This document shows positions 34,937 through 45,600 of a stretch of 64,000 nt of DNA, piece by piece. The stretch is from Rhodoferax sp. (GTDB lineage Bacteria > Pseudomonadota > Gammaproteobacteria > Burkholderiales > Burkholderiaceae_C), in contig PKWM01000024.1 of NCBI GenBank assembly GCA_003133245.1, forward strand, positions 1-64,000. The letters run 5' to 3'. How positions within the stretch are numbered: position 1 is the first letter of the stretch; each line of letters opens with the position of its first letter. A program made the position numbers and the translations under genes. The notes below the pieces were generated by a model that did not search any database, was not told the DNA's origin, and saw nothing but the letters and a program-made list of their open reading frames with translations.

Positions 34937-36675
34937 CGTCCGTCGTTGGCGCCATAGATAAAACCGGGACGAACCTTGCCAGATACGGCACCATCATTGC
35001 CCGAGCTGGCCGATGCCACACCCGCTGCTCCAGGAATTCCGATCAGGATCAATTCAGCCGCACCCCAGGGTGTTTGTTCAGTCATCTTGTAGCCCAACTC
35101 TTTGAGGATTTTCAGGGTATCCGCCGACAACCCGCGTGTCTCAAAGAACACCTCGTCTGGCAGCCATTGCTGATGGATGCGTGGCGCATCGACCGCTTCC
35201 TGCGGCGCCATGCCGTGGTCAATCACGTTCAGCGCAGTCTCCAGCGTGATGGAGATGATCCGTGAGCCGCCGGGCGAACCAAGCACCATGAAGATCTTGC
35301 CGTCCTTGGTAACCAGCGACGGCGACATTGACGACAGCGGCTGTTTCTTGGGTGCAATGGCGTTGCTGGCACCTTGCACCAGTCCGTAGAGGTTCTTCAC
35401 GCCAATCTTGATGGTGAAGTCGTCCATCTCGTCGTTGAGGAAGAACCCGGTTCCCGGCGCGATGACCACCGCTCCAAAACGACCGTTGATGGTGTAGGTG
35501 GTAGATACGGCATTGCCGTGCTTGTCGATGATCGAATAGTGCGTGGTTTCGGTTTTCTCATGCGGCTGCATGCCGGGCTGAACTTCGGTTGACGGTGTCG
35601 CCTTGTCGTTGCTTATTTTCTCGCGAATGGCTGCGGCGTAAGACTTGCTCAGCAGTCGGTCGAGCGGATTCTTGACGAATTGCGGATCGCCAAGGAAGGT
35701 GTTGCGGTCCATGAAGGCGTGGCGCATGGCTTCGGCCATGACGTGGATCGCAGCCGCCGAGTTGAAGCCCATGGCTTTGAGGTCATAGCCCTCAAGCGTG
35801 TTGAGAATCTGGCATAGGGTCGTGCCGCCTGAACTGGGCGGCGGCGCTGACAGGAAAACGTAGCCACGGTAATCGCAGGAGACAGGCACCGTTTCGCTGA
35901 TCGTGTAATCGGCGAAATCAGCGGCGGTGATGATGCCGCCGCTCTTTTTGGCGGCACGTTCGACGGCTTCTGGAATCCGGCCCTTGTAGAACGCCTCGGG
36001 ACCCCATTTGGCAATGGCTGCTAGCGTTTTCGACAGCTCCTTCTGCACCAGGCGATCACCCGGTTGCAGCGGCGAGCCATCGCGGCGCAGGAAGATCCGG
36101 GCGGCCTGCGGATCATTTTTGATCGGCTGGAGGGTCGTATCAAGGATGTCGGTATCGCTGCGATTGAGGATGAAGCCTTCGCGCGCCAGTTTGATGGCCG
36201 GGTTCATGACCTGCGCCCGGGTCAGCTTGCCGTATTTGCGCTGCGCGGTATCGAGGCCGAGCACCGTGCCAGGCACACCGACGGCCAGGGTGCCGAGCAG
36301 GCTGGCATTCTTGACGACGTTGCCCGAGGCATCGAGATACATGTTGGCGGTTGAGGCGGCCGGTGCCTTCTCGCGAAAGTTGATGAAGGTGTCGCGTCCG
36401 TCAGCCAGATGGATCGTCATGAAGCCACCGCCACCAATATTGCCGCAACACGGATTGACCACGGCCTGTGCATAACCGACGGCAACCGCTGCATCGACGG
36501 CGTTCCCGCCCATCTTCAGGATATCGACCCCGACTTTCGATGCCAGATGCTGAGAGGTCACCACCATGCCGTTTTTCGCCTCGACCGCCGGTACGGAGGC
36601 CGCGTAGGAATTGCCAAACAGGGTCAGAGCAAGCGTCGTGACTGCCAGCGGCCTTAACCAGTTATTGCCATTCAT
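34906..36675 (-). CDS. ggt: Gamma-glutamyltransferase (periplasmic)
   Basis: Hydrolyses or transfers the gamma-glutamyl group of glutathione and related peptides. 589 aa proenzyme with signal peptide MNGNNWLRPLAVTTLALTLF... cleaved near SYA-ASV. Autoprocessing/catalytic Thr377 in ETTHYSIIDKHGNAVSTTY; small-subunit motif LGSPGGSRIISIT; large-subunit FREKAPAAST for substrate binding. ATG at 36675. Its 3' end overlaps the end of the convergent Fic gene by 31 bp. Together with dpaL next door it suggests amino-acid or peptide scavenging. Confidence 0.94.
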   Translation of the reverse strand: MNGNNWLRPLAVTTLALTLFGNSYAASVPAVEAKNGMVVTSQHLASKVGVDILKMGGNAVDAAVAVGYAQAVVNPCCGNIGGGGFMTIHLADGRDTFINFREKAPAASTANMYLDASGNVVKNASLLGTLAVGVPGTVLGLDTAQRKYGKLTRAQVMNPAIKLAREGFILNRSDTDILDTTLQPIKNDPQAARIFLRRDGSPLQPGDRLVQKELSKTLAAIAKWGPEAFYKGRIPEAVERAAKKSGGIITAADFADYTISETVPVSCDYRGYVFLSAPPPSSGGTTLCQILNTLEGYDLKAMGFNSAAAIHVMAEAMRHAFMDRNTFLGDPQFVKNPLDRLLSKSYAAAIREKISNDKATPSTEVQPGMQPHEKTETTHYSIIDKHGNAVSTTYTINGRFGAVVIAPGTGFFLNDEMDDFTIKIGVKNLYGLVQGASNAIAPKKQPLSSMSPSLVTKDGKIFMVLGSPGGSRIISITLETALNVIDHGMAPQEAVDAPRIHQQWLPDEVFFETRGLSADTLKILKELGYKMTEQTPWGAAELILIGIPGAAGVASASSGNDGAVSGKVRPGFIYGANDGRQPSGAAVGY

Positions 36676-36731
36676 ACGTTTCTTTTCGTTAGTTAATGAA
36701 TAAACAACGCCGACAAGCAGGTTACCCCAGA

Positions 36732-37961
36732 TTAGGCCAAAACGTCTTCGCTGCTGCGACCCACCAGTTGGGCATAAAGCACCGGGTCGGTGTCGCGCTC
36801 GGTGCCAAAGAACAGCAGGCGACTGCGGTCGTCAAGCTTCAGTGCTGCCCTTTGACTGGCGTTCTTCGCCACCCCGATCGCGGCCGCCAGCCCGGCTACG
36901 GCCGACTCGCCCGCCACGATGGGGATGTCGCCCCCGCTGGGTGATGCCAGCAAACGCATGGTGTCAATCGCCGCCTGATCGCTGACCACTGCGAAGACAT
37001 CGGCACCCGACTCCAAAATCTTCCAGGCCAACAAGGAAACTTCACCGCACGCGAGGCCCGCCATCAAGGTATCCAAATCGCCCAGTACGGCGGTGATCTT
37101 GCCATTGCGGGCGCTCTGCATAAGACAGTCGGCGCGCTCCGGCTCCACCACAATGACTCGCGGTCGCGCATTGCCAAACCGCTCCCAAAAGTAGCCGCAC
37201 ACGGCCGCCGCCAAGCCGCCAACGCCGCCCTGAATGAACACGTGAGTCGGCATCTCGTCCATCTGCTGGGCGGCTTCTTCGACCATCAACTGATAGCCTT
37301 GCATCACATCGCGCGGCACCTCCATATAGCCTTCATAAGACGTATCAGAAATCACATAGCGGCCAATTGACTTGGCATCCCGGTCGGCCTGCCGGACGGC
37401 ATCGTCGTAATTTCCGCTGGTGCGAATGACTTTGGCGCCATAGTGTTCAATCGCCTGGCGCCGCCCTTCGCTCACGGTGGCGTGGATATAAATCACACAC
37501 TGGCAACCCAACAGTTGCGCCCCCCAGGCCACAGAGCGCCCATGATTGCCGTCGGTGGCACAGGTAACTGTGATGGCTTGCGTGAGTTCGCGGCACGGCG
37601 CTGTCAACAAATCAGCCGTCGTCACGCGGTGTCCCAGTCGCTCGCCTACGGCCTGACACAGCAACCGCGCCACGGCGTAGGCTCCGCCCAGGGCCTTGAA
37701 GCTGCCCAGGCCAAAGCGGCCCCCTTCGTCCTTGTAGTGAACGCTGGCCACATTCATTTGGTGGGCCAGCGCCTTGAGTGCGTGCAGCGGTGTGACGCCG
37801 TAGCCAGGCCAGTTCTGAATTTCGGCCCGGGCCACTTCGAGGGCAGACTGGCTGAGGATTTCCCGGCGCGCATCGCCGTATGCGGCCTCGCGCTGGCAGG
37901 CCGGGTTCAAAAACGGGCGAAAGACAGGATTAACGTAGCGAATTGGAAAATCTTGATTCAC
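36732..37961 (-). CDS. dpaL: Diaminopropionate ammonia-lyase
   Basis: PLP-dependent enzyme converting 2,3-diaminopropionate to pyruvate and ammonia. 409 aa. PLP Lys89 in EGGRFGLGSFKALGGAYA, phosphate-binding region TCATDGNHGRSVAWGAQLLG, and a Gly-rich loop FIQGGVGGLAAAV. GTG start at 37961, the same unusual start kept in the duplicated fragment at 22074. It sits 56 bp downstream of ggt on the same strand... in transcription order dpaL precedes ggt, so the two are probably cotranscribed. DAP arises from oxalyl-DAP and some peptides. Confidence 0.92.
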   Translation of the reverse strand: MNQDFPIRYVNPVFRPFLNPACQREAAYGDARREILSQSALEVARAEIQNWPGYGVTPLHALKALAHQMNVASVHYKDEGGRFGLGSFKALGGAYAVARLLCQAVGERLGHRVTTADLLTAPCRELTQAITVTCATDGNHGRSVAWGAQLLGCQCVIYIHATVSEGRRQAIEHYGAKVIRTSGNYDDAVRQADRDAKSIGRYVISDTSYEGYMEVPRDVMQGYQLMVEEAAQQMDEMPTHVFIQGGVGGLAAAVCGYFWERFGNARPRVIVVEPERADCLMQSARNGKITAVLGDLDTLMAGLACGEVSLLAWKILESGADVFAVVSDQAAIDTMRLLASPSGGDIPIVAGESAVAGLAAAIGVAKNASQRAALKLDDRSRLLFFGTERDTDPVLYAQLVGRSSEDVLA

Positions 37962-38196
37962 TTGGTGTTTTCTTCAAAGGGTGCATGATCGGACCCGGGT
38001 TGCCCTTGTCAATCGGACGCTTGTCCACCACTGTCATGGGCAATAATTGATTGATACTGTCGCGTTGTGATTGTTGGATTATGCAATTTCGCCTGCTTGC
38101 GTGGTATTGCCGCTTAAGTTCCGTCTAAGTGGCAGGCCCCATACTTCACCCATCGCACAGACCCGTGCGCCATGACGATCGTTTTCCAAGGACACC

Positions 38197-39381
38197 ATGA
38201 CCAGCAACCCATCCAATCCACATCCGTTGTCACGGTCTGCCCAAACGAGACCGCGCACCACGGACGAAGACTGTATCCTTGTGCTGCAAGGTGGCGGCGC
38301 TCTGGGCGCCTACCAGGGCGGCGTATTCGAGGCACTGTGCGAGAGCTACCGCGAGCCCGACTGGGTGGCCGGAATTTCGATCGGAGCGATTAACGCAGCA
38401 CTGATCGCCGGTAATCCGATCCACACTCGCATCGCCAGGCTGCGCGAGTTTTGGGAACTTGTCAGCTCAGCGCTTCCACTGCATGGCATCGCCAACCGGG
38501 TCAACGCTCGTGAAACATTGAACGAGGCCAGCGCAACGCAGGGCATGCTGTTTGGCGTGCCAGGATTTTTTGCACCCCGTTTTCCGCCCGCGCCGTTCCA
38601 GCCGCGCGGCACACTAGAGGCAATTAGCTACTACGACACGGCGCCGCTGCTTCAGACGCTGGAGCGACTGGTCGATTTCGACTTGATCAATTCGGGCTCG
38701 GTGCGGTTGTCGGTCGGTGCGGTCAACGTGCGCAGCGGCAACTTCGAATATTTTGATTCGGACAAGCAACGCATCGACGCGCGTCACATCATGGCCAGCG
38801 GTGCGCTGCCGCCGGGCTTTGCACCGATCGAGATCGACGGCGAGCACTACTGGGACGGCGGCCTGGTCTCGAACACTCCGCTGCAATATGTACTCGACCA
38901 GCCGGCCAAGCGGCGCCGCGTCGTGTTCCAGGTGGACCTGTTTGCCGCCACCGGCGAATTGCCGACCACGCTGGCCGAAGTGACCGAGCGCGAGAAGGAT
39001 ATTCGTTTCTCCAGCCGCACTCGCCTGAACACCACCAACGAGCTCGACCTACAGGTGATCGCACAGGCCGCCCAGCGTCTGATTGCGAAGCTGCCGCCCG
39101 AGTTGCGCAACGATCCCGATGCGCGGGCTCTGTCGCGTGTGCGCAGTGAGAGCGCGGTCGAGGTAGTGCATTTGATTTATCGCAGCAAACACTACGAGAG
39201 CCAATCCAAGGATTACGAGTTCTCCCGTGTTTCGGTACAGGAACATTGGGACGCGGGACGTGCCGACATGGCACACACCCTGCATGACCCACGCTGGGTT
39301 GATCGTCAGCCAGGCGCCAATGGCGTCCACGTGTTCGACCTCACCTCTGACATTCCAACTTCAATCCGGGAGACCCTATGA
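38197..39381 (+). CDS. Patatin-like phospholipase
   Basis: 394 aa, cytoplasmic serine lipid acyl-hydrolase fold. Oxyanion loop [18 protein letters not shown], nucleophile Ser in [14 protein letters not shown], catalytic Asp in [16 protein letters not shown]3734-like C-terminal extension follows ([11 protein letters not shown]). Overlaps the acetoacetate decarboxylase gene by ATGA. This patatin-adc-bdhA operon is recurrent in betaproteobacteria and is thought to link to polyhydroxybutyrate or ketone-body metabolism; a role as PHB or acyl hydrolase is inference. Confidence 0.9.
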   Translation: MTSNPSNPHPLSRSAQTRPRTTDEDCILVLQGGGALGAYQGGVFEALCESYREPDWVAGISIGAINAALIAGNPIHTRIARLREFWELVSSALPLHGIANRVNARETLNEASATQGMLFGVPGFFAPRFPPAPFQPRGTLEAISYYDTAPLLQTLERLVDFDLINSGSVRLSVGAVNVRSGNFEYFDSDKQRIDARHIMASGALPPGFAPIEIDGEHYWDGGLVSNTPLQYVLDQPAKRRRVVFQVDLFAATGELPTTLAEVTEREKDIRFSSRTRLNTTNELDLQVIAQAAQRLIAKLPPELRNDPDARALSRVRSESAVEVVHLIYRSKHYESQSKDYEFSRVSVQEHWDAGRADMAHTLHDPRWVDRQPGANGVHVFDLTSDIPTSIRETL

Positions 39382-40115
39382 ACATCGAAAATGTAAAACG
39401 CAACGCGTTCGCGATGCCGCTGACCAGCCCGGCGTTCCCACCGGGCCCGTACCGTTTCATCAACCGCGAATTTTTGATCGTGACCTACCGCACCGACCTC
39501 GACGCATTGCGCGCCGTCGTACCCGAGCCGCTCCAGGTGACAGAGCCCATCGTCAAGTACGAGTTCATCCGGATGCCCGACTCGACCGGCTTTGGCGACT
39601 ACACCGAATCAGGCCAGGTGATCCCGGTGACATTCGAGGGCGTGACCGGCGGCTACGTGCACTCGATGTATCTGAACGACGAGGCGCCAATCGCTGCCGG
39701 GCGTGAACTGTGGGGCTTCCCGAAGAAGCTCGCGGCGCCTTCGCTGACAGTCGAGCGCGACACGTTGCTGGGTACGCTCGACTACGGCCCGGTGCGGGTG
39801 GCGACCGCAACGATGGGCTACAAGCATCGCTCACTCGACCCTGCGACCGTGCGCGCCGGCATGCTCGCACCAAACTACCTGCTCAAAATCATCCCGCACG
39901 TGGACGGCAGTGCGCGCATCTGCGAACTGGTGCGCTATTTTCTCGAAGACGTGAGCGTCAAGGGTGCGTGGACGGGGCCAGCCGCGCTTGAGCTGGCGCA
40001 CCATGCGCTGGCACCGGTCGCTGGGCTACCGGTGTTGGAGGTGCTCTCGGGCACCCATATCGTTGCCGACATGACGCTGGGCTTGGGCTCCGTCATCCAC
40101 GACTATCTCGCCTAA
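39378..40115 (+). CDS. adc: Acetoacetate decarboxylase
   Basis: Converts acetoacetate to acetone and CO2 via a Schiff base. 245 aa, normal length. The active-site Lys lies in [12 protein letters not shown] near 116, and the conserved Glu in [21 protein letters not shown] is present. ATG at 39378 overlaps the patatin stop (ATGA), showing translational coupling. The 3-hydroxybutyrate dehydrogenase gene follows by 38 bp. Confidence 0.95.
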   Translation: MNIENVKRNAFAMPLTSPAFPPGPYRFINREFLIVTYRTDLDALRAVVPEPLQVTEPIVKYEFIRMPDSTGFGDYTESGQVIPVTFEGVTGGYVHSMYLNDEAPIAAGRELWGFPKKLAAPSLTVERDTLLGTLDYGPVRVATATMGYKHRSLDPATVRAGMLAPNYLLKIIPHVDGSARICELVRYFLEDVSVKGAWTGPAALELAHHALAPVAGLPVLEVLSGTHIVADMTLGLGSVIHDYLA

Positions 40116-40153
40116 ACTCTTGCCACATCCCAACCCAAGCAGAAAGAATTCCC

Positions 40154-40936
40154 ATGAAGCTCAAAGACAAAGTCTGTATCGTCACTGGCGCCGCCAGCGG
40201 CATCGGCAAGGAAATCGCCCTCACCTATGCACGTGAAGGCGGCCGCGTCGTCATCGCCGACTTGAACAAGGATGCGGCTCAGGCCGTCGCCGACGAAATC
40301 ACAAAAGCCGGTGGTACTGCAATGTCGGTGGCGATGGACGTGACCAGCGAAGAGCAGGTCAATGCCGCCGTCGCCGAGGTGGTGGCGGCCTATGGTGGCG
40401 TCGATGTGCTGGTCAGCAACGCCGGCATCCAGATCATCCATCCGATTGAAGCGTTTCCATTCGCCGACTGGAAGAAGATGCTTGCGATCCACCTCGACGG
40501 CGCCTTCCTTACCACCAAGGCCTGCGTGCCGCACATGCAGACCTCAGGCAAAGGCGGCAGCATCATCTACATGGGATCGGTGCACTCGAAGGAAGCCTCG
40601 GTTCTGAAGTCGGCCTATGTGACCGCCAAACACGGGCTGATCGGGCTGTGCAAGACAGTGGCCAAGGAAGGCGGCAAATACGGCATTCGCGCCAACGTGA
40701 TCTGCCCCGGCTTTGTGCGCACGCCACTGGTCGAAAAACAGATTCCAGAGCAGGCCGCAGAGCTGGGCATCAGCACCGATGACGTGATCAAAAAAGTGAT
40801 GCTCAAAGAAACGGTGGACGGCGAGTTCACCACCGTGCAGGATGTCGCTGAAGTGGCCTTGCTGTTTGCCGCCTTCGGCTCGAACGCCTTGACGGGTCAG
40901 TCACTGGTCGTCAGCCACGGCTGGTTCATGCAGTAG
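40154..40936 (+). CDS. bdhA: 3-hydroxybutyrate dehydrogenase
   Basis: NAD-dependent SDR that interconverts 3-hydroxybutyrate and acetoacetate. 260 aa. [12 protein letters not shown] near 12, NAGIQ loop, Ser in [10 protein letters not shown], YxxxK in [13 protein letters not shown], and the bdhA-type tail [13 protein letters not shown]. Third gene of the operon, with AGAAAGA upstream of ATG. It supplies acetoacetate for the decarboxylase or withdraws it to 3-hydroxybutyrate. Confidence 0.94.
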   Translation: MKLKDKVCIVTGAASGIGKEIALTYAREGGRVVIADLNKDAAQAVADEITKAGGTAMSVAMDVTSEEQVNAAVAEVVAAYGGVDVLVSNAGIQIIHPIEAFPFADWKKMLAIHLDGAFLTTKACVPHMQTSGKGGSIIYMGSVHSKEASVLKSAYVTAKHGLIGLCKTVAKEGGKYGIRANVICPGFVRTPLVEKQIPEQAAELGISTDDVIKKVMLKETVDGEFTTVQDVAEVALLFAAFGSNALTGQSLVVSHGWFMQ

Positions 40937-40958
40937 CCTGACCCGCCGTGCGTGCGGG

Positions 40959-41516
40959 CTATTTCTGTGCCGGCTGGAGCGGTGCCGCAATCGGCCAGTT
41001 CTGAACCTTCTGCCAAACCTGTTGTACCGCCGGTGGCAGCTTGTCCATGTTGTTCAGGAATAGCGCCAGCGTCCAGATTTCCTGGTCGCCAAGGGAGTAC
41101 CCGAACGAGGGCATGCCCGTCAGACGGACACCGTGCTTGATTCTCCAAAACGAAACGCCTTGCGGGTCGTCCTCAACGCCATCGGTGGCCAATTGCGGCG
41201 GCCTAGGATAAAGGCCTTTGGCGATTGGCGATGGCGCTGCCGCGCCCTGTGCAGACCCATGGCAAACGGCGCAGTTCTGCGCGAAAAGATGAACGCCATT
41301 GAGGAGATTTTGCTCGTTCAAGGGCACTGGATTTTTGCCTTTTGGTGCTTCACGTTGCAAGGTTGCATCCAGCGAAGTGCCAGCCACCCAGAGCTCGATT
41401 GACCCCGGATTCGCATCGGCATTGGCTGGAATAAAACCACTTCGTATCAGCACGAAAGCGCCAAGCACGCCTGCGGCCAGCGTTAACGCGACTCCCCAAA
41501 TAGCACCTTTAAACAT
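40959..41516 (-). CDS. Membrane-anchored class I cytochrome c
   Basis: 185 aa with an N-terminal hydrophobic anchor or signal (FKGAIWGVALTLAAGVLGAFVLI) and one haem site NCAVCHG, Cys82, Cys85, His86. The distal Met is probably in LTGMPSFGYSLGDQEIW. Periplasmic electron carrier. No oxidase genes are adjacent. It converges on bdhA with a 22-bp gap. Confidence 0.87.
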   Translation of the reverse strand: MFKGAIWGVALTLAAGVLGAFVLIRSGFIPANADANPGSIELWVAGTSLDATLQREAPKGKNPVPLNEQNLLNGVHLFAQNCAVCHGSAQGAAAPSPIAKGLYPRPPQLATDGVEDDPQGVSFWRIKHGVRLTGMPSFGYSLGDQEIWTLALFLNNMDKLPPAVQQVWQKVQNWPIAAPLQPAQK

Positions 41517-41527
41517 AAAATTCCTCA

Positions 41528-41690
41528 GTGTTCAACGTTGAGACAGGTGCAATCCTACTACGTAAGGCGCTCCCGAGTACGCTCGAAGTCGCTTGCGGCA
41601 CCGGGTACTGGACGCAGTTCATTGCCTTTGCCGTAGCACACATCGTTGCCATTGATGCTGCGCCAGAAACCAGTCCGGCCTGTCGCGCAA
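41528..41690 (+). pseudogene. Fragment of a class I SAM methyltransferase
   Basis: The frame contains LPSTLEVACGTGYWTQFIAF and then HIVAIDAAPE, the motif I and acidic motif II of SAM methyltransferases. The rest of the enzyme is absent and the continuation is not family-like. It is a short decayed remnant in the 288-bp gap between the cytochrome and the next small gene. Confidence 0.5.
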
Positions 41691-41804
41691 TTCTCCCTAT
41701 CTATCTCCTCGTTGCGCAGCCTGTCGCATTGCCAGTGCAATCCAAAACCAGTGCACCTACATTCACTTCAACGGGCCACAGTGGCCTGAAACTGGAGAGA
41801 ACAA

Positions 41805-41990
41805 ATGAACACAAATCGCACAACTCGTATTGTCGGATTGTTGGTCGCAGTGCTGATATCGGTTGCCATCAACGGCGCCATGCTTTTGAAGTTCGACGCC
41901 ATTGCCAAGGAAGGGGCTCTGGCCAACAGTGGGCAGACGCCATCCGTGGTGACGTTGGAATCGGTCAGCATCGTGGCGCAGCGGTCCTGA
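41805..41990 (+). CDS. Small single-helix membrane protein, unknown
   Basis: 61 aa: MNTNRTTRIVGLLVAVLISV begins with a basic stretch and one membrane helix (about 9-28), then a short polar tail ending TLESVSIVAQRS. GGAGAGAACAA precedes the ATG, a good ribosome site. No family recognised; likely inner membrane with the C-terminus outside. It converges with the SCP2 gene with no gap. Confidence 0.6.
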   Translation: MNTNRTTRIVGLLVAVLISVAINGAMLLKFDAIAKEGALANSGQTPSVVTLESVSIVAQRS

Positions 41991-42287
41991 TTAAATGGCG
42001 CGCTGCACGCGCATGGCCACACTCATATCGCCCTTGACTTTGAGTTTTCCCAGCATGAAACCGGTGGCCGGTTGAAGATCACCCTCAAGCAGGGCGTTCA
42101 GGTTTTCAAGCGTGATGGTAATGGTGCAATCGGCATCGATGTCGGCGTTGCCCACCGTGTTGGGTTTGGATTTACCGTCAATGTAGATGACACCCTGTGC
42201 GCCGCAGTCAAATTTAAGGGTGACGTCAAGTCCGCTGTCGGTTCCGACTTTGGCGCTGATGGCTTGAGTGCAAGCTTCGAGGTTCAT
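41991..42287 (-). CDS. SCP2 sterol-binding-domain protein
   Basis: 98 aa, a single SCP2 lipid-binding fold: FDCGAQGVIYIDGK, then DADCTITITLENLNALLEG and GFMLGKLKVKGDMSVAM. It starts at ATG 42287 (MNLEACTQ) with AAGGA upstream; an in-frame extension to 42353 is hydrophobic but lacks a ribosome site. Probably binds a hydrophobic ligand in the cytoplasm. Confidence 0.85.
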   Translation of the reverse strand: MNLEACTQAISAKVGTDSGLDVTLKFDCGAQGVIYIDGKSKPNTVGNADIDADCTITITLENLNALLEGDLQPATGFMLGKLKVKGDMSVAMRVQRAI

Positions 42288-42374
42288 ACTGTTCCTTGTA
42301 AAAAATAGCGGCAAATACCAAACATTAATCGACCACGCAATGATGCCCATCACACTGGCAATATTGGCACCGCA

Positions 42375-43769
42375 TTAAAGTGCGCGCATCACTTCCATCG
42401 CTTGCTCAATGCGATCAACGGCGTGGATTGTCAGCCCTTCAACCGGCTTCTTGGGCGCATTGGCTTTGGGCACCAGCGCCACACTGAAACCGAGCTTGGC
42501 GGCTTCCTTCAGGCGTTCCTGGCCGCGCGGTGCGGGCCGCACTTCACCGGCCAAACCCACCTCACCAAAAGCAAAAAAGCCACGCGGCAAGGGCTTGCCC
42601 CGTAACGATGACGTGATGGCCAGCAGCACCGCCAGGTCTGCCGCTGGCTCACTGATGCGCACGCCACCGACAGCGTTGACAAACACGTCCTGATCCATGC
42701 AGGCCACACCGGCATGGCGATGCAACACCGCCAGCAGCATCGCCAGTCGGTCTTTGTCCAGACCCACCGAAAGACGCCGGGGTGAAGGCCCGCCGCTGTC
42801 CACCAGCGCCTGGATTTCCACCAGCATCGGTCGCGTGCCCTCCAAAGTGACCATGACGCAGCTGCCCGGCACCGGCTCGACGTGCTGGCTCAAAAAAATG
42901 GCACTCGGGTTGGAGACGCCCTTGAGGCCTTTTTCGGTCATGGCAAAAACGCCGATTTCATTGACCGCACCAAAGCGGTTTTTGATGGCGCGCACCAGCC
43001 TGAAACTGCTGTGCGTGTCGCCTTCAAAATACAAGACGGTATCGACCATGTGCTCGAGCACGCGCGGCCCGGCCAAGGCGCCTTCCTTGGTGACGTGGCC
43101 GACCAGTACGATACACGTCGCCCTGGCTCGGGCGACTCCATCAGCGTGTCCGCTGGCTTTGGCATAGCGCGTCAGGTGGGCGGCGCACTCGCGCACTTGA
43201 GCGACCGAGCCCGGGGCCGAAGTGAGTTGATCGGAATAGACGGTTTGAATCGAGTCGATCACCGCGATGTCGGGCTGGGTGGCTTCGAGAGTGGCCAGAA
43301 TCCGGTCGAGCTGAATTTCAGCCAGCACCCGCACTTGGGATTGGCCCAGGCCGAGGCGGCGCGATCTCAAAGCTATTTGCGCGCCACTCTCTTCGCCGGT
43401 CACATACAAAGTGCTTTGACCGCTGCGTTGCAGTGAGTCGAGCGCCTGCAACAGCAGAGTCGACTTGCCGATGCCAGGATCGCCGCCGATCAGCACCACG
43501 CCGCCTTCGACGATGCCACCGCCGAGTACGCGGTCAAGCTCCTCATGCCCGGTCGGGGTACGCGCCATATCGACGGCGTCAATGTCACCCAAGATCGCAA
43601 CCTCTGCCGTCTTGGCGAGCGAGGCAAATCGGTTTTTGGTCGGTGCCATGCTCTCGGCGACCGATTCAATCAGCGTGTTCCAGGCACCGCAGCCGGGGCA
43701 TTTGCCCAGCCATTTGGGGCTGGCGTCGCCACAGTCGTTGCAGATGTAAGTTGTTTTAGCTTTGGCCAT
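42375..43769 (-). CDS. radA: DNA repair protein RadA
   Basis: RecA-like branch-migration helicase, 464 aa. N-terminal zinc finger with Cys10, Cys13, Cys24 and Cys27; Walker A GGDPGIGKSTLLLQ; RadA-specific KNRFGAVNEIGVFAM; C-terminal Lon-like domain with GGVRISEPAADLAVLLAIT. It is followed downstream by SCP2 and preceded by miaB, both on the same strand. Confidence 0.96.
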   Translation of the reverse strand: MAKAKTTYICNDCGDASPKWLGKCPGCGAWNTLIESVAESMAPTKNRFASLAKTAEVAILGDIDAVDMARTPTGHEELDRVLGGGIVEGGVVLIGGDPGIGKSTLLLQALDSLQRSGQSTLYVTGEESGAQIALRSRRLGLGQSQVRVLAEIQLDRILATLEATQPDIAVIDSIQTVYSDQLTSAPGSVAQVRECAAHLTRYAKASGHADGVARARATCIVLVGHVTKEGALAGPRVLEHMVDTVLYFEGDTHSSFRLVRAIKNRFGAVNEIGVFAMTEKGLKGVSNPSAIFLSQHVEPVPGSCVMVTLEGTRPMLVEIQALVDSGGPSPRRLSVGLDKDRLAMLLAVLHRHAGVACMDQDVFVNAVGGVRISEPAADLAVLLAITSSLRGKPLPRGFFAFGEVGLAGEVRPAPRGQERLKEAAKLGFSVALVPKANAPKKPVEGLTIHAVDRIEQAMEVMRAL

Positions 43770-43781
43770 GGCGCGATGTTA

Positions 43782-45116
43782 CTAAACCACCTCAGCGCGC
43801 AGTGTGAAGCTGCGCGTTTCGGTAATCTTCACATTTACCATTTGCCCGATCAGACCGGTTTGACCGACGAAATTCACCACCCGGTTGCATTCAGTGCGGC
43901 CCATCAGCTCGGTACTGTCTCGCCTTGAGGCACCTTCCACCAGAATACGCTGCACGGTGCCCAGGCGGCTTTCGCTGATGCGCCGGATGCTGGCGTTGAT
44001 CACGCCCTGCAAGTGCTGCAAGCGGCGCAGTTTGACCTCATGCGGTGTGTCGTCGGCCAGATTGGCCGCTGGCGTGCCAGGGCGCGGGCTGAAGATAAAG
44101 CTGAATGAGTTGTCAAAGCCGACGTCGTCAATCAACTTCATCATCTGGTTGAAGTCGGCCTCGGTCTCACCGGGAAACCCGACGATAAAGTCGCTGCTCA
44201 TGGCCATATCGGGCCGGATGGCGCGCAGTTTGCGCACGGTCGATTTGTATTCCATCGCGGTGTAGCCGCGTTTCATGGCCATCAGGATGCGGTCCGAGCC
44301 GTGTTGCACCGGCAAGTGCAGGTGGCTCACCAGCTTGGGAATTTTCTCGTAAGCCGCAATCAGCGCCGGGGTGAACTCGTTGGGGTGGCTAGTGACATAG
44401 CGCAGGCGCTCAATACTGGGAATGTCGGCCACGTAGTCCAGCAGAGTGGCAAAGTCGGCCATTGCTGCCGACGTTGAGGCCGCGCTGCTCACCATTTTGG
44501 CACGGTAGGCGTTCACGTTCTGCCCCAGCAGCGTCACCTCTTTCACGCCCTGGTCGGCCAGCCCCGCCACTTCCACCAGCACATCCTCGAACGGCCTGGA
44601 GACCTCTTCGCCCCGGGTGTAGGGCACGACGCAGTAGCTGCAATATTTGGAGCAGCCTTCCATGATGCTGACAAAAGCGCTCGCGCCTTGCACGCGCGCT
44701 GGTGGCAGGTGGTCAAACTTTTCGATTTCCGGAAAACTGATGTCCACCTGGGAGTGGTTTTGTAACTCGCGCTCAACCAGCATTTGCGGTAGGCGGTGCA
44801 GGGTTTGCGGGCCAAAGACCACGTCCACATAGGGCGCCCGATCCAGAATTGCGGAGCCTTCCTGGCTCGCCACGCAACCGCCCACGGCAATCAGAACACC
44901 TTTTTTCTTGAGATGTTTAACGCGGCCCAGATCAGAAAAAACTTTCTCCTGCGCCTTTTCCCGCACCGAGCAGGTGTTGAACAAAATCAGATCCGCTTCC
45001 TCCACGTTGTCGGTTGACTCATAGCCTTGGGCGGCATGGAGCACATCGATCATCTTGTCCGAGTCGTACTCGTTCATCTGACAACCGAAGGTTTTGACAA
45101 AGACTTTTTTCGACAT
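43782..45116 (-). CDS. miaB: tRNA-2-methylthio-N6-dimethylallyladenosine synthase MiaB
   Basis: Radical-SAM methylthiotransferase acting on A37 of tRNAs reading UNN codons. 444 aa. UPF0004 domain with [15 protein letters not shown], radical-SAM motif [16 protein letters not shown]-terminal TRAM domain. The ATG at 45116 gives the family N-terminus [13 protein letters not shown]; the frame remains open upstream but that extension is not family-like. Confidence 0.96.
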   Translation of the reverse strand: MSKKVFVKTFGCQMNEYDSDKMIDVLHAAQGYESTDNVEEADLILFNTCSVREKAQEKVFSDLGRVKHLKKKGVLIAVGGCVASQEGSAILDRAPYVDVVFGPQTLHRLPQMLVERELQNHSQVDISFPEIEKFDHLPPARVQGASAFVSIMEGCSKYCSYCVVPYTRGEEVSRPFEDVLVEVAGLADQGVKEVTLLGQNVNAYRAKMVSSAASTSAAMADFATLLDYVADIPSIERLRYVTSHPNEFTPALIAAYEKIPKLVSHLHLPVQHGSDRILMAMKRGYTAMEYKSTVRKLRAIRPDMAMSSDFIVGFPGETEADFNQMMKLIDDVGFDNSFSFIFSPRPGTPAANLADDTPHEVKLRRLQHLQGVINASIRRISESRLGTVQRILVEGASRRDSTELMGRTECNRVVNFVGQTGLIGQMVNVKITETRSFTLRAEVV

Positions 45117-45129
45117 TGGAAAGTTGTGG

Positions 45130-45591
45130 CTATTGCGTTGGATATTTGGGCAACTGGTTGAATGGGGTTTTGCCATCGTCAGTCTTGGGTTTGTCTGCGT
45201 CGGAGCCAAACACAATGTTCGTCAGGGGCTCCATCCCGGCGCGCGGCTCTTGCGCCTCCGCAGCGCTCAGAATCCAGACCTCGTGAATCAGCCCTTGAGT
45301 GTCGCGCAGGTAGTTCACCAACACGGTCATGCCGACCAGCGAGGCGGACATAACCAGCAAATTATTGCTGCCCCTGATACGAGCCCCCGGTGAAAGTCGC
45401 GCGGGCGTGCCGTTGATCAGCACTTCGGGCGGCTGCGTCACTTGCAGCGCGCCGCGCCGGGCGGCAGCCGGAAATTGACGCTGCTGGGTTTGCGCCGTAG
45501 CCCAACCCGGGCTGAAACTTGCGAGCCAGACCAGAACGAGGATCAGTGTCCTCAAAAAAAGACGGGTTGACCTAGAAAAGCAACGGTTCAT
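45130..45591 (-). CDS. Secreted hypothetical protein
   Basis: 153 aa with a signal peptide (basic start, [19 protein letters not shown], cleavage near ATA-QTQ). The mature part has a [23 protein letters not shown] segment and ends Pro/Asp-rich. No named domain recognised; I think homologues occur next to miaB or tldD in related genera. It lies 13 bp upstream of miaB and 9 bp downstream of tldD, so it is probably in one operon. Likely periplasmic. Confidence 0.72.
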   Translation of the reverse strand: MNRCFSRSTRLFLRTLILVLVWLASFSPGWATAQTQQRQFPAAARRGALQVTQPPEVLINGTPARLSPGARIRGSNNLLVMSASLVGMTVLVNYLRDTQGLIHEVWILSAAEAQEPRAGMEPLTNIVFGSDADKPKTDDGKTPFNQLPKYPTQ

Positions 45592-45600
45592 GGCATGGCC